64,000 nucleotides of DNA from Nitrospira sp. (GTDB taxonomy: Bacteria > Nitrospirota > Nitrospiria > Nitrospirales > Nitrospiraceae). The stretch covers positions 186,001 to 250,000 of the forward strand of contig JADJXO010000003.1 in the NCBI GenBank assembly GCA_016715825.1, written 5' to 3'. The notes under the pieces were generated by a model, which saw only the letters and a program-made list of their open reading frames with translations, searched no databases and was not told the DNA's origin. This document shows, piece by piece, positions 1 through 7,473 of this stretch. The translations under genes were made by a program, and so were the position numbers. Within the stretch, counting starts at the first letter, position 1. The number at the start of each line of letters is the position of its first letter.

Positions 1-344
1 TCAGTTAATTGTGACGGTCATTCACCTTGCTCCTAGAGAGGAAAAGGTTTGTGATTGATGCTCTGCCCAGGTGTCATTTGAGGTGCGTAGAGCGTATGAA
101 TCACCATGTCGTGACTACATATAGCTAGCATGTTTTATTGTCAACACCAAATGTTGTGGTTTTTGGGGAAATATGAGGACAGACTGTGAATAGTCGAAAT
201 GCGAGTCTCACAGCCTCTTTGGGGCACTTCTCAAAGAGGTTATCCACAGAAATATTTCGTTATAGACGCCTCAGTCAGTTGACCTGGGCCATCTTTCTTT
301 AAAACCGACCATCCGGCCAATTTTCACCGTCTGAGGCGAGAACT
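1..344. other. Left-edge intergenic stretch, no gene seen
   Basis: AT-rich non-coding sequence downstream of the minus-strand DUF4393 gene. I see no ORF of believable length, no tRNA and no clear terminator. A minus-strand ATG at 19-21 behind an AGGAG opens only six codons before a stop at the window edge and is not called. Confidence 0.5.
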
Positions 345-1028
345 CTAGGACGATGTACCACGACATGCGGTTACGAATGCACGACCAAGGACAGTTTGAG
401 AAACAAGTTGGTAGTTGGAGCCCGCGTCCCACATCATGCCAGAAGCAATTAATCCAAGCCGGTTCAAGTTTCCAAGTGACTGACATACATCTTTAGGTGG
501 ATTCATTTCCACGGTGGGGTTGTCAGTGACTAGTTTCTCAGGAAGTGCGTACGTGTAGAGTCCTAATTTTTCGTACTCCATAGGAAACGAATAAATCTTG
601 TCCAGTATTGCTGCATCACGAGAACTTAGATTTTGGAGAATGCCAATAAAAGCGGGCTCCACAACAATTCCACTTTTAGCATCACCCGCAGTCACGAGTA
701 ATTGAGCCCATAAGTCCTGGAGGTCGTTGTCTTCTTCCATAGAGCCAAATTCCAGTATGCGAACTAAGATGCTGAGTGGTACAGCTCGAGTAGGTCCCGA
801 TATTTCCCGCTGACGAAGGATCTCTACCGCACGCTCCTTAAGGCGCATATACCGTTCCAACCGCATGAATCTTAGCCTGTCTTCCACAATGCCGGACGCC
901 TGCTCTAGTGGCCCAGTAAAGAATTTAGCAAAGAATTGCCCTGCCTGAGCCATGGCATCAATCGCTTTCCCCACTGTTGTGGCAACTTCCTTTACGGCCT
1001 TTGTCTCTTCTTCCACGCTGCTTCCCAC
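345..1028 (-). CDS. Abi-alpha / DUF4393 family protein
   Basis: A 227-residue protein of the DUF4393 (Abi-alpha) family, recognised by its organisation: an N-terminal helical stretch (about 1-60), a basic segment RLERYMRLKERAVEIL (about 54-70), then a part with VPLSILVRILEFGSMEE and DLQDLWAQLL followed by a conserved EPAFIGIL-type motif. The family takes its name from proteins linked to abortive phage infection, but the biochemical role of this domain is not established. The start is GTG at 1026-1028 with only a weak ribosome site; a GTG four codons in (VEEETK) is a possible alternative. No partner gene is adjacent, since the next minus-strand gene starts about 340 bases upstream. A consensus-like promoter overlapped by a palindrome lies directly upstream, so it is probably transcribed alone and regulated. 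The defence role is an inference from the family name only. Confidence 0.7.
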   Translation of the reverse strand: MGSSVEEETKAVKEVATTVGKAIDAMAQAGQFFAKFFTGPLEQASGIVEDRLRFMRLERYMRLKERAVEILRQREISGPTRAVPLSILVRILEFGSMEEDNDLQDLWAQLLVTAGDAKSGIVVEPAFIGILQNLSSRDAAILDKIYSFPMEYEKLGLYTYALPEKLVTDNPTVEMNPPKDVCQSLGNLNRLGLIASGMMWDAGSNYQLVSQTVLGRAFVTACRGTSS

Positions 1029-1036
1029 CCCATGAC

Positions 1037-1059
1037 TTTAAGGTTAGGTCAACCTTAAA
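1037..1059. promoter_or_regulatory. Perfect 9-bp inverted repeat, putative operator
   Basis: TTTAAGGTT - 5 nt - AACCTTAAA is a perfect palindrome just upstream of the DUF4393 start codon. It covers the predicted -10 element and transcription start of the minus-strand promoter, the usual place for a repressor site. No regulator gene is adjacent. Confidence 0.45.
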
Positions 1060-1080
1060 CAGGGTATTAGAAAGTGTCAA
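1052..1080 (-). promoter_or_regulatory. Sigma-70 type promoter of the DUF4393 gene
   Basis: On the minus strand TTGACA (1075-1080) and TAAGGT (1052-1057) are separated by 17 nt. Predicted transcription start is near 1045, giving a leader of about 17 nt to the GTG at 1028. Confidence 0.5.
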
Positions 1081-1370
1081 TCGGAGCATTTGACCCGGAG
1101 CTTTTGATCTGAGTCATTTATCTCACACTCTGCTAGCCGTTGGGTTCAAATAGTGTCAACGAGCGGTTAACCTCTCCTCCACAGTGTCGAGCCCAACAAA
1201 CCTGAAACTCGCATTGCGCCTTTCTGGTCTCTGTGGTTCTCTGGGGTCGTATCTTGAATGGTGCATCAGTTCACACCCTAAAACCAGGTTGGTATCGTAG
1301 AGACAAAGCCACGACTAATTCTATCTGCGATGGATTGAATCCGGAGCGGCTCAGTCGAAATAATCAGCCT
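1081..1370. other. Intergenic stretch without recognised content
   Basis: Between the promoter of the DUF4393 gene and the stop of the next minus-strand gene. I find no credible ORF, tRNA, terminator or repeat here. Confidence 0.45.
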
Positions 1371-1940
1371 TCACAGCGCCAGATCTCTCCGTGATTTAAC
1401 AGTGCTGTGAGGAAGCCATTTCACAGTAACTTGTGTGGAACATAACCTGTTCTCTCGTTTCGTTCTCGAGCCCACGTCCCTCAAGAAATTCCGGCACGTG
1501 ACGTACACGCGAATCAGAACCGGTTCCTGACCAGAACCCTCATCCTCACCAGGCCTCCTCGTCTCAGTCAGCTCCTGCCACGCTGCGAGGACCTCCTCAG
1601 TGGCCTTCTTCCGTATGACTTGTTCCACCTCGGCCAGCTCGACATCCTTCGGTTGGATCCGGTGCTGCTCTCGGAGATGCTTGCCAAGTGCGAGGAGTGT
1701 TCCAGGCGTGGAGAGTCGGCAGAGGTGACAGGTAAACCGAATACAATTCTTATCTTCTTCACGAAGCGAGTCCACCTGGTGCTCTGGGCCCATCGTTGAA
1801 GAACTCTCGGACCCACGAGGTGTGACGAGCGACAAATAAATGGGTCGTTGCTTGACCTTGTACCATGCATTCAAGGGGGCGGATATTTTTTCTTCTGATG
1901 GTTTGGGATCACCATGAAGGGTCGACTTACGGCACGCCAC
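1371..1940 (-). CDS. Hypothetical protein with C2H2-like zinc-finger motif
   Basis: A 189-residue protein I cannot assign to a named family. Its one recognisable element is a possible zinc site, C-x2-C-x13-H-x4-H (CHLC ... HLREQH, roughly residues 71-93), followed by a charged helical stretch (AEVEQVIRKKATEEVLAAW). The remainder is low in hydrophobic residues; there is no signal peptide or membrane segment. The start is GTG at 1938-1940, whose last base is shared with the stop of the HIT gene (TAGTG on the minus strand), so it is likely translated by coupling to it. The ends look ragged (basic, Ser/Arg-rich C-terminus), so the true protein could be shorter. Confidence that it is a gene rests on the operon overlap and the motif. 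Confidence 0.5.
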   Translation of the reverse strand: MACRKSTLHGDPKPSEEKISAPLNAWYKVKQRPIYLSLVTPRGSESSSTMGPEHQVDSLREEDKNCIRFTCHLCRLSTPGTLLALGKHLREQHRIQPKDVELAEVEQVIRKKATEEVLAAWQELTETRRPGEDEGSGQEPVLIRVYVTCRNFLRDVGSRTKRENRLCSTQVTVKWLPHSTVKSRRDLAL

Positions 1941-2368
1941 TAGCTTGTCTTCTTCAGCGCTTGGGCGATGCGGTTGATGGTGTCTTGGAGGACTGATCCT
2001 TCGAGCAGGATGGGATCATGCGGCACCCGCCAAACCGGTTCTAACGGGGCCGGGTCGGTTCCAAGGCGAGGAATCACATGCCAGTGGAGATGGGGAAGCT
2101 GATTCCCAAGGAGTTCATAGTTGATCTTCTTGGCTTGGTAGACCTCAGACAGAACGTTGGCCACAAGGGTGACCTCCTCGATCAACTGAATACGCTCGGG
2201 GGGTGCTAGGTGGAATAACTCAGTGGCGTGACGTTGAAAAACCACGACGGTCCATCCAGGGAAAAACTGGTCCTCGTGAAGGTAGGCTTTGGACAATCCG
2301 AGATCTGCGATAAAATAGTCTGGTCGAGGCCAGGTTCCCAGGCAGGCCTTGCAAGTCGGATCGCTCAT
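1940..2368 (-). CDS. HIT-family nucleotide hydrolase/transferase
   Basis: A 142-residue histidine-triad protein. The signature H-L-H-W-H (residues 93-97) gives the catalytic His-phi-His-phi-His, followed by VIPR. HIT proteins hydrolyse or transfer the alpha phosphate of nucleotide conjugates through a His-AMP intermediate; the exact substrate cannot be told here. An early Cys pair (C-K-A-C, residues 6-9) and the sequence around HWHVIPR are unlike the second, Hint-type HIT protein at 33798-34142, so this is a different branch (HIT-like diadenosine hydrolase type). The ATG at 2366-2368 overlaps the stop of the preceding gene as ATGA, which favours it over the upstream ATG at 2389. Cytosolic. 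Confidence 0.85.
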   Translation of the reverse strand: MSDPTCKACLGTWPRPDYFIADLGLSKAYLHEDQFFPGWTVVVFQRHATELFHLAPPERIQLIEEVTLVANVLSEVYQAKKINYELLGNQLPHLHWHVIPRLGTDPAPLEPVWRVPHDPILLEGSVLQDTINRIAQALKKTS

Positions 2369-3006
2369 GGGTGAGTCGCTTTCTTCCATTCTTCTTGCGT
2401 CAGGACTCCCTTCTTGATCAGCAACTGAATGAGCGTATCGAGCGTTTTCTGATTCGTGGTTGACGACGATGTCTTGGCTGGAGACGTGGTTGTAGCGGAA
2501 GACTCAGTCCGCTTGACTTCTGGAGGAGGTCGTTTCTGTCCAAGTACTTTGAATTGAGGAGTGAAGACTGCCACATAGTCTCGATTTCTTATCCGGACGG
2601 AGGCCGGGCTGCTGACAGCCTGGGGGAGGAGATCCGGTACATTCCCTGCCCGAATGTGGAAGAAGGGTTTACCGTCGTCGGTGTGACCGTCTTGGTCCAA
2701 AATGTCGAACCGTTTTAAAAAAGATTCGCCCGTGAGGCCTTCTCGGTCATCACCGGCGAGGTTGGTAATCTTGTCGAGTACGATCATCAGAGAATCGGCG
2801 ATAAGGGTATCCGGTGAGAGGTTCCTCACGCTCACGTCATAGCGATACTCGCTGGTGAAGTTGTCACGGCCCTTCAGGGTGACAGTCACATGGGTGTTCC
2901 CTGTTAAATCCGTCAGCTGGTCGAGGGGGTTGGCGAATGTGATCGTTGCATGAATGAAGATCGTAGCAGTTGTGAGCAGGTAACAAGGTCTTAGGAAAGC
3001 CCGCAT
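2365..3006 (-). CDS. Secreted protein with SHOCT-like C-terminus
   Basis: A 213-residue protein starting with a signal peptide (MRAFLRPCYLLTTATIF..., cleavage likely after TFA, about residue 25). The mature part looks beta-rich (VTVTLKGRDNF, YDVSVRNLSPDT), then a Pro/Ser/Thr-rich linker (about 160-185) and a short C-terminal helix pair, LIQLLIKKGVLTQEEW, resembling the SHOCT short C-terminal domain found at the end of many unrelated proteins. Function unknown. It is first of three overlapping minus-strand genes (followed by the HIT and zinc-finger-like genes). An extended -10 (TGCTATGCT on the minus strand, about 3040-3048) may drive it, divergent from the proteasome-side promoter at 3088. 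Confidence 0.65.
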   Translation of the reverse strand: MRAFLRPCYLLTTATIFIHATITFANPLDQLTDLTGNTHVTVTLKGRDNFTSEYRYDVSVRNLSPDTLIADSLMIVLDKITNLAGDDREGLTGESFLKRFDILDQDGHTDDGKPFFHIRAGNVPDLLPQAVSSPASVRIRNRDYVAVFTPQFKVLGQKRPPPEVKRTESSATTTSPAKTSSSTTNQKTLDTLIQLLIKKGVLTQEEWKKATHP

Positions 3007-3087
3007 GAACGCCTTGCCTCACGGTAACGACATCGTCTCAGCATAGCAAAATTGGTGGGATTCGGCGAGGAATCGGCATGAGGTTCC

Positions 3088-3117
3088 TTGACACCTCATT
3101 TGGACCGACGATATTCT
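3088..3117 (+). promoter_or_regulatory. Sigma-70 type promoter, HD-yjbQ-protease run
   Basis: TTGACA (3088-3093), 18-nt spacer, TATTCT (3112-3117). Predicted start near 3125, about 30 nt before the ATG of the HD gene. It is the best promoter I find upstream of the proteasome locus. Confidence 0.6.
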
Positions 3118-3155
3118 CCCGCTGATTACATCAGGCCACTCAGGGATCTATACCT

Positions 3156-4037
3156 ATGATGATGTCGGATTCTTCTCAGGTGAGGCCGTTGGGAGTCTCG
3201 CGCCCACTGGTCAACGAACTCATGAAGTTCTATGACTATCCCCATCCGCATCACCCAAAACGAATTATCCGTGGCTATGATCGTCCGCATGCCCTGCGAA
3301 CAGCACGGATGTGTGTTGCTGTCGCGAACCGCTTAGGGCATCCTGCCGATCGAGTCCAGCGCTATCATGTTGCTTGTCTACTGCACGATCTGGGCCGTGC
3401 CGGACTCGATCGACAACTCTTTGGAACTATTTGGTCTTGGGCGAAGCAACGGGGTATTCCAACAAGACCTCGTGAATGGCGCGCCATTCACCCAGGGACC
3501 ACTTATGGACGTGAGACGGAAGCCTTCGTGTCCCTGTATCGCCGGGATCTTGAAGCATCCGGTGTGTCTATGGATGCTTGGGCGATTGAACAGATCGAAA
3601 TGCGCCTTGGCTATGCTCGCCGTCTTGCTAGGCGATTGCGGGTTGTGAGGCCCGCACTCAAGAAGCTTGGTGTTGGATGGGAGCCTTGGATGCAACAGGT
3701 GATGTTGTACTACTATTATCCAGAACGGCTGAGCAAAGCCAAAGTCTGGGTGAAGCAACTGGCAGAAATCCTCGTCGCGTGTGAGCAGTTTGAAGCCTAT
3801 AGTAACCGGCGACGGGGGCAGGATTACTATGCTCGAAAAAAGGAAAGCTTACCGGAGGCCTTTGCCTATCTTGAGAAACTGGAACACGAGGGCATTCTCA
3901 GCAGCGAGGTGTTGACTGCCGTCCGGTTGTTGTCAGCTGAAGGGGCGTTCGATGCTGTTTTGATGGAGGCACGGGGGGAGCCGCTGACGAGAAGCGACCG
4001 CCGCTATCTTCGTCGGTTCAAAGGTGAAAGCGTCTAA
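3156..4037 (+). CDS. HD-domain phosphohydrolase
   Basis: A 293-residue cytosolic protein with an HD metal-dependent phosphohydrolase core. Visible elements are an early His in RPHALRTAR (about 45), the His-Asp pair in LLHDLGRAG (about 80) and a later His in WRAIHPGT (about 115). A long arginine-rich helical region follows (RLGYARRLARRLRVVRPALKK). HD proteins of this form hydrolyse phosphate esters, often of nucleotides, but the substrate is not evident and there is no GYP signature of c-di-GMP phosphodiesterases. Three tandem ATG codons open the gene. It is the first gene after the promoter at 3088, and its stop shares a base with the yjbQ start (TAATG), so the two are co-translated. Confidence 0.75.
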   Translation: MMMSDSSQVRPLGVSRPLVNELMKFYDYPHPHHPKRIIRGYDRPHALRTARMCVAVANRLGHPADRVQRYHVACLLHDLGRAGLDRQLFGTIWSWAKQRGIPTRPREWRAIHPGTTYGRETEAFVSLYRRDLEASGVSMDAWAIEQIEMRLGYARRLARRLRVVRPALKKLGVGWEPWMQQVMLYYYYPERLSKAKVWVKQLAEILVACEQFEAYSNRRRGQDYYARKKESLPEAFAYLEKLEHEGILSSEVLTAVRLLSAEGAFDAVLMEARGEPLTRSDRRYLRRFKGESV

Positions 4038-4459
4038 TGGCTGTCCGAACCGTCCTATTGACGATCCGCATGACCGGTGGGACGGACATGCAAAATATTA
4101 CACAATCCGTGGCCGAGGCCGTCGCGTCCTCGAGTCTTCGAGACGGAATTGTGACGGTCTTCGTGAAACATACGACTGCCTCGATCATGATTATCGAGGA
4201 TGAACCAGGGATTCGCGTCGACACCAGAACGTTCTGGGACCGCGTCATCCCTCCCGACTCTCGCTGGCAGCATAACACCCTCAATCCCGGGGAGGACAAC
4301 GGCCACAGCCATCTTCGAGGACAGCTCCAGGGGCCCTCGCTCACCATCCCCTTTGCATCCGGCACCCTTCTTCTAGGAACGTGGCAACAAGTCGTCCTGG
4401 TCGATTTTGACACCCGTTCACGAACGCGTGAATGTATTGTGCAGGTACTGGGTGAATAG
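4037..4459 (+). CDS. yjbQ: YjbQ/UPF0047 family protein
   Basis: A 140-residue member of the YjbQ (UPF0047) family. Characteristic blocks are VFVKHTTASIMIIEDEPG (about 40-57), WQHNTLNPGEDNGHSHLRGQL (split by the family's conserved His residues, about 75-95) and GTWQQVVLVDFD near the C-terminus. Length matches the family (about 135-140). Members have a compact trimeric barrel fold, and some show thiamine-phosphate synthase activity that can rescue a thiE defect; the physiological role is unsettled. It starts on the TAATG overlap with the HD gene and ends inside the protease start (GTGAATAG), so it is the middle gene of a tightly coupled trio. Confidence 0.9.
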   Translation: MAVRTVLLTIRMTGGTDMQNITQSVAEAVASSSLRDGIVTVFVKHTTASIMIIEDEPGIRVDTRTFWDRVIPPDSRWQHNTLNPGEDNGHSHLRGQLQGPSLTIPFASGTLLLGTWQQVVLVDFDTRSRTRECIVQVLGE

Positions 4460-5648
4460 GCTCCTACGATTCGTCACGCTCCCCCTGCTATGCAGTGTGG
4501 CCGTTTCGTTGCCGGTCGCGTGGTCCGGTGAGTGGGGCAAGCCTCTTGGTGCGGTCTACGATGGCCCGGAGGGTAAGCCTCGCCCCGTGACTCCGGCACC
4601 GGCCGAATTAGGGCCTGACGAACGGGCGACTACGGCCGTCTTTGAACGCGCAACGAAATCGGTCGTCTTCATCGCGAACACCGCCATACAGCGGGATTTC
4701 TGGTCCCTCGACATGATGGAGGTGCCTCAAGGGTCGGGATCAGGCTTCATGTGGAACCAGCAAGGCCATATTGTCACGAACTTTCATGTCATTTATGGAG
4801 CCAATTCCATCAAGGTGACGTTGGCGGATCGCACCGAGTACCAAGCCAAGGTGGTCGGAGCCGATCCTGATCATGATTTGGCGGTACTTCAGATTCAGGT
4901 GCCGGATCATCCACTCGAGCCGTTGGCAATCGGTTCTTCTCATGACTTGCGTGTGGGGCAAAAGGTGCTCGCGATCGGAAACCCGTTCGGGCTCGACCAT
5001 ACGTTGACCACGGGAGTCGTGAGTGCGTTGGGGAGGACGATCAAATCGATGTCCAATCGCACGATTGAAGGGGTGATCCAAACCGATGCGGCGATCAATC
5101 CGGGGAATTCGGGTGGCCCCTTGCTCGACAGTGCCGGGCGATTGATCGGTGTGAACACGCAAATCGTGAGTCCAAGCGGCGCCTATGCAGGGATTGGATT
5201 CGCTGTCCCTGTCGACACCGTCAACCGTATTGTCCCGGAACTCATCAAGCATGGGAAGCTCATTCGTCCTGGCTTGGGTGTCTCACTGGTTCCCGATGCC
5301 ATGGCGAAACGGTGGGGAATTAAAGGGTTGATCATCGGGAAGGTGACCAAGGGTGGGCCGGCTGATCGCGCGGGTCTAAAGGGTGCGCGCGAAACCACGG
5401 CCGGCCGGATTCAGCTCGGCGACATCATCCTGTCGGTCGCCCGGAAACCGATGAACACCGTCGACGATCTGATGGACGTGATGGAGGAACACAAGGTCGG
5501 TGATCATGTGATGGTGGAGATCCTCCGGGGAAGCGGCAGGAAAAAGTGGCGGTCACTCTTCAGGCCGTCAATTAGCACAACGGCAATTCAGAACAGGCGT
5601 ATGGTAGGATCATCGGGACTAGCTGCTTCACGGAGGATTCATGAGTGA
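4452..5648 (+). CDS. HtrA/DegP-like serine protease, frameshifted C-terminus
   Basis: Periplasmic trypsin-like protease with one PDZ domain. With the GTG at 4452 (overlapping the yjbQ stop) the protein opens with a signal peptide (NRLLRFVTLPLLCSVAVSLPVAWS). The triad is visible: His112 in VTNFHVI, Asp142 in DPDHDLAVL, Ser220 in NPGNSGGPL. A PDZ domain follows (GLGVSLVPD ... RIQLGDIILSV ... ILRGSGR). After RGSGRKK (about 5545) the open frame continues as an unusual basic tail to 5648, whereas the -1 frame reads VAVTLQAVN and stops at 5573-5575, exactly how such PDZ domains usually end. A base is therefore probably missing from the A5 run at 5541-5545 (sequence error or mutation), and the genuine stop is near 5575. 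HtrA proteases degrade or refold damaged envelope proteins. Catalytic part confident; C-terminus doubtful. Confidence 0.85.
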   Translation: MNRLLRFVTLPLLCSVAVSLPVAWSGEWGKPLGAVYDGPEGKPRPVTPAPAELGPDERATTAVFERATKSVVFIANTAIQRDFWSLDMMEVPQGSGSGFMWNQQGHIVTNFHVIYGANSIKVTLADRTEYQAKVVGADPDHDLAVLQIQVPDHPLEPLAIGSSHDLRVGQKVLAIGNPFGLDHTLTTGVVSALGRTIKSMSNRTIEGVIQTDAAINPGNSGGPLLDSAGRLIGVNTQIVSPSGAYAGIGFAVPVDTVNRIVPELIKHGKLIRPGLGVSLVPDAMAKRWGIKGLIIGKVTKGGPADRAGLKGARETTAGRIQLGDIILSVARKPMNTVDDLMDVMEEHKVGDHVMVEILRGSGRKKWRSLFRPSISTTAIQNRRMVGSSGLAASRRIHE

Positions 5649-7378
5649 TCACAGAGTTTCCGATCATGGTGAGCCTACCCATCAGGGCAATGCCGCTTCG
5701 CCAAACAGAGGGACCGATCCGCTTGAATTGATCGAGCAATGTTTGGCGTCCTTCCCAGAGAGTGATCCTCGTCAAAAGCTACTGTATACGTTGCGTCACG
5801 CGGTGTTGCTCTCCCCAGGCCGCCTCTCAGCAACGCGAACTTGAATTCAAAAAGGTCAGTGATGTAGTAGCCAAGCTCACGGCGCCGGCGAATCGTATCG
5901 GTACCTTGCTCGATCTCCCGGGCGAAGGGCTCGCCCGTATCGTGGTCGGTGGGGCCGAGTACTATGCCAATGTGGACCCTCGTGTTCCTGAACCAGATCT
6001 CAAGGTTGGAACACAGATTCTGGTGAACGAAGCCTACGCGGTGATTAGGACATTGGGCTACGACCGAAACGGGCCCATCTTGAAACTGGCCGAGGCGATG
6101 CACGACGGGCGATTACGGTTTGAACAGGACATGGGCCGACAATCATTGGTCTTGCAGCGATCGACTGATTTGATCGGAGTGGAGCTTAAGGCGGGGGACG
6201 AAATTCGAATCGATCCAAGCCATCGTGTGGCCATCGAAAAACTGGGAGATCGTAAAGCCAGCCGACACGCGCTCGATGAGACGCCGACAGTAACCTGGGA
6301 GCAGATCGGTGGACAGAGCGAAGCGATCGCCGCCATCAGAAAGGCGATCGAATACCCGCTGCTGCATGCGCAGACTTTTGAACGGTTCAAGTTTTCACAA
6401 CCAAAGGGCTTTTTACTCTACGGTCCACCAGGGTGTGGGAAGACGCTTATTGGTCAAGCGGCGGCGGGAAGTCTTTCCAAGTTGGTAAGCGAATCTGATC
6501 AGATAGGATCTTCGAGTGCCGACAATCGACCGCCGGTAACGAGTGGAACGTTTCTTCATGTGAAGGGGCCTGAAATCCTCAACATGTGGCTCGGCGAATC
6601 GGAACGGATCGTTCGCGATCTCTTTGATCAGGCTCGCGCGAGGCGCAAGAACGGCGCCCTGCCGTTCATTTTTATCGATGAGGCCGAGTCGATTCTGGGA
6701 ACCCGACGCGCGATGCGATCCTTCAATATTTCCAATACGCTTGTTCCGATGTTTTGCAGCGAGATGGACGGGATTGAGTCGTTGCGAGATGTCGTGATTA
6801 TTCTGGCCTCCAACCGACCAGACTTGATCGATCCGGCGGTATTGCGTCCCGGTCGTATCGACCGCAAGATTAAAGTGAGTCGGCCGAACAATGACGCGGC
6901 GGCCCAGATTCTCAAAGTGTACTTGACTGAGGACCTACCGCTGGACACAGGGTTGGTCAAAGAACGAGGTGGCGAGCACGCCCGAGCGGTGGCGTCGCTC
7001 GTCGAAGAGGTTATCGAGTCCATCTTCCAGCGAACGGTGGATAATCGGCTTCTCTCGATCAGGATGAGAAGCGGTCAAACCAAGGTTCTCTACCGCGGCG
7101 ATCTCGTGAGTGGCGCCATCTTGGCGTCGATCGTTCAACGTGCCAAAGAAAAGGCGATCGACCGCACGATTCAGTCCGGCCAACCGGCAGGATTATTGGC
7201 CAGTGACGTGCTCGATAGTGTCTCTGAGGAGTTCAGAGAGGGCGACATGTTACCACCTGACGATGCGGCAGAAGAGTGGCTCAAGCTTCTGGATCATCAC
7301 CCTGAACAGGTGGTCGGAGTTTCTTCGTTCCGGCGTGGTCGCCAAACGGAAGAGCGAATCCTCAATCAAATTATTTGA
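5641..7378 (+). CDS. arc: Proteasome ATPase ARC/Mpa, with apparent frameshift
   Basis: AAA unfoldase that feeds pupylated proteins to the 20S core. The start ATG at 5641 follows a good Shine-Dalgarno (GGAGG). The first frame encodes a helical N-terminus (DPLELIEQCLASFPES, KLLYTLRHAVLLS) but stops at 5842-5844; the rest, from about QAASQQRELEFKK, is in the +1 frame. Removing one C of the run at 5813-5816 joins them. After the OB-type domain (LLDLPGEG ... GAEYYANVDP) come Walker A GPPGCGKT (about 6422-6445), Walker B FIFIDEAES (about 6664-6690), SNRPDLIDPAVLRPGR and the ARC-specific C-terminal region (DNRLLSIRM, FREGDMLPPDDAAEEW). The protein ends in LNQII, not the GQYL-type tail of actinobacterial Mpa/ARC. 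Identity is sure; whether the frameshift is error, mutation or recoding is open. Confidence 0.9.
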
Positions 7379-7473
7379 TGATGTGACGTGTAAACGGTGA
7401 CACGCTGCTTGACCTGGTACTGCAGACGAGAGTGATCAACGGTTCACGGTTCCTTTTGTACCTGTAAGAAACC

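Noticed and set aside
4740..5252. 170-codon minus-strand frame opposite the HtrA protease
   Set aside because: It mirrors the catalytic domain of a well-supported gene and has an Arg/His/Asp-rich composition typical of a shadow frame.
5762..7378. ARC starting independently at the GTG at 5762
   Set aside because: The first codons would encode a Cys-rich stretch unlike the family, while the frame from 5641 has a good ribosome site and a plausible helical N-terminus.
7410..7440. TTGACC before dop as a promoter
   Set aside because: No acceptable -10 element at 16-19 nt spacing.
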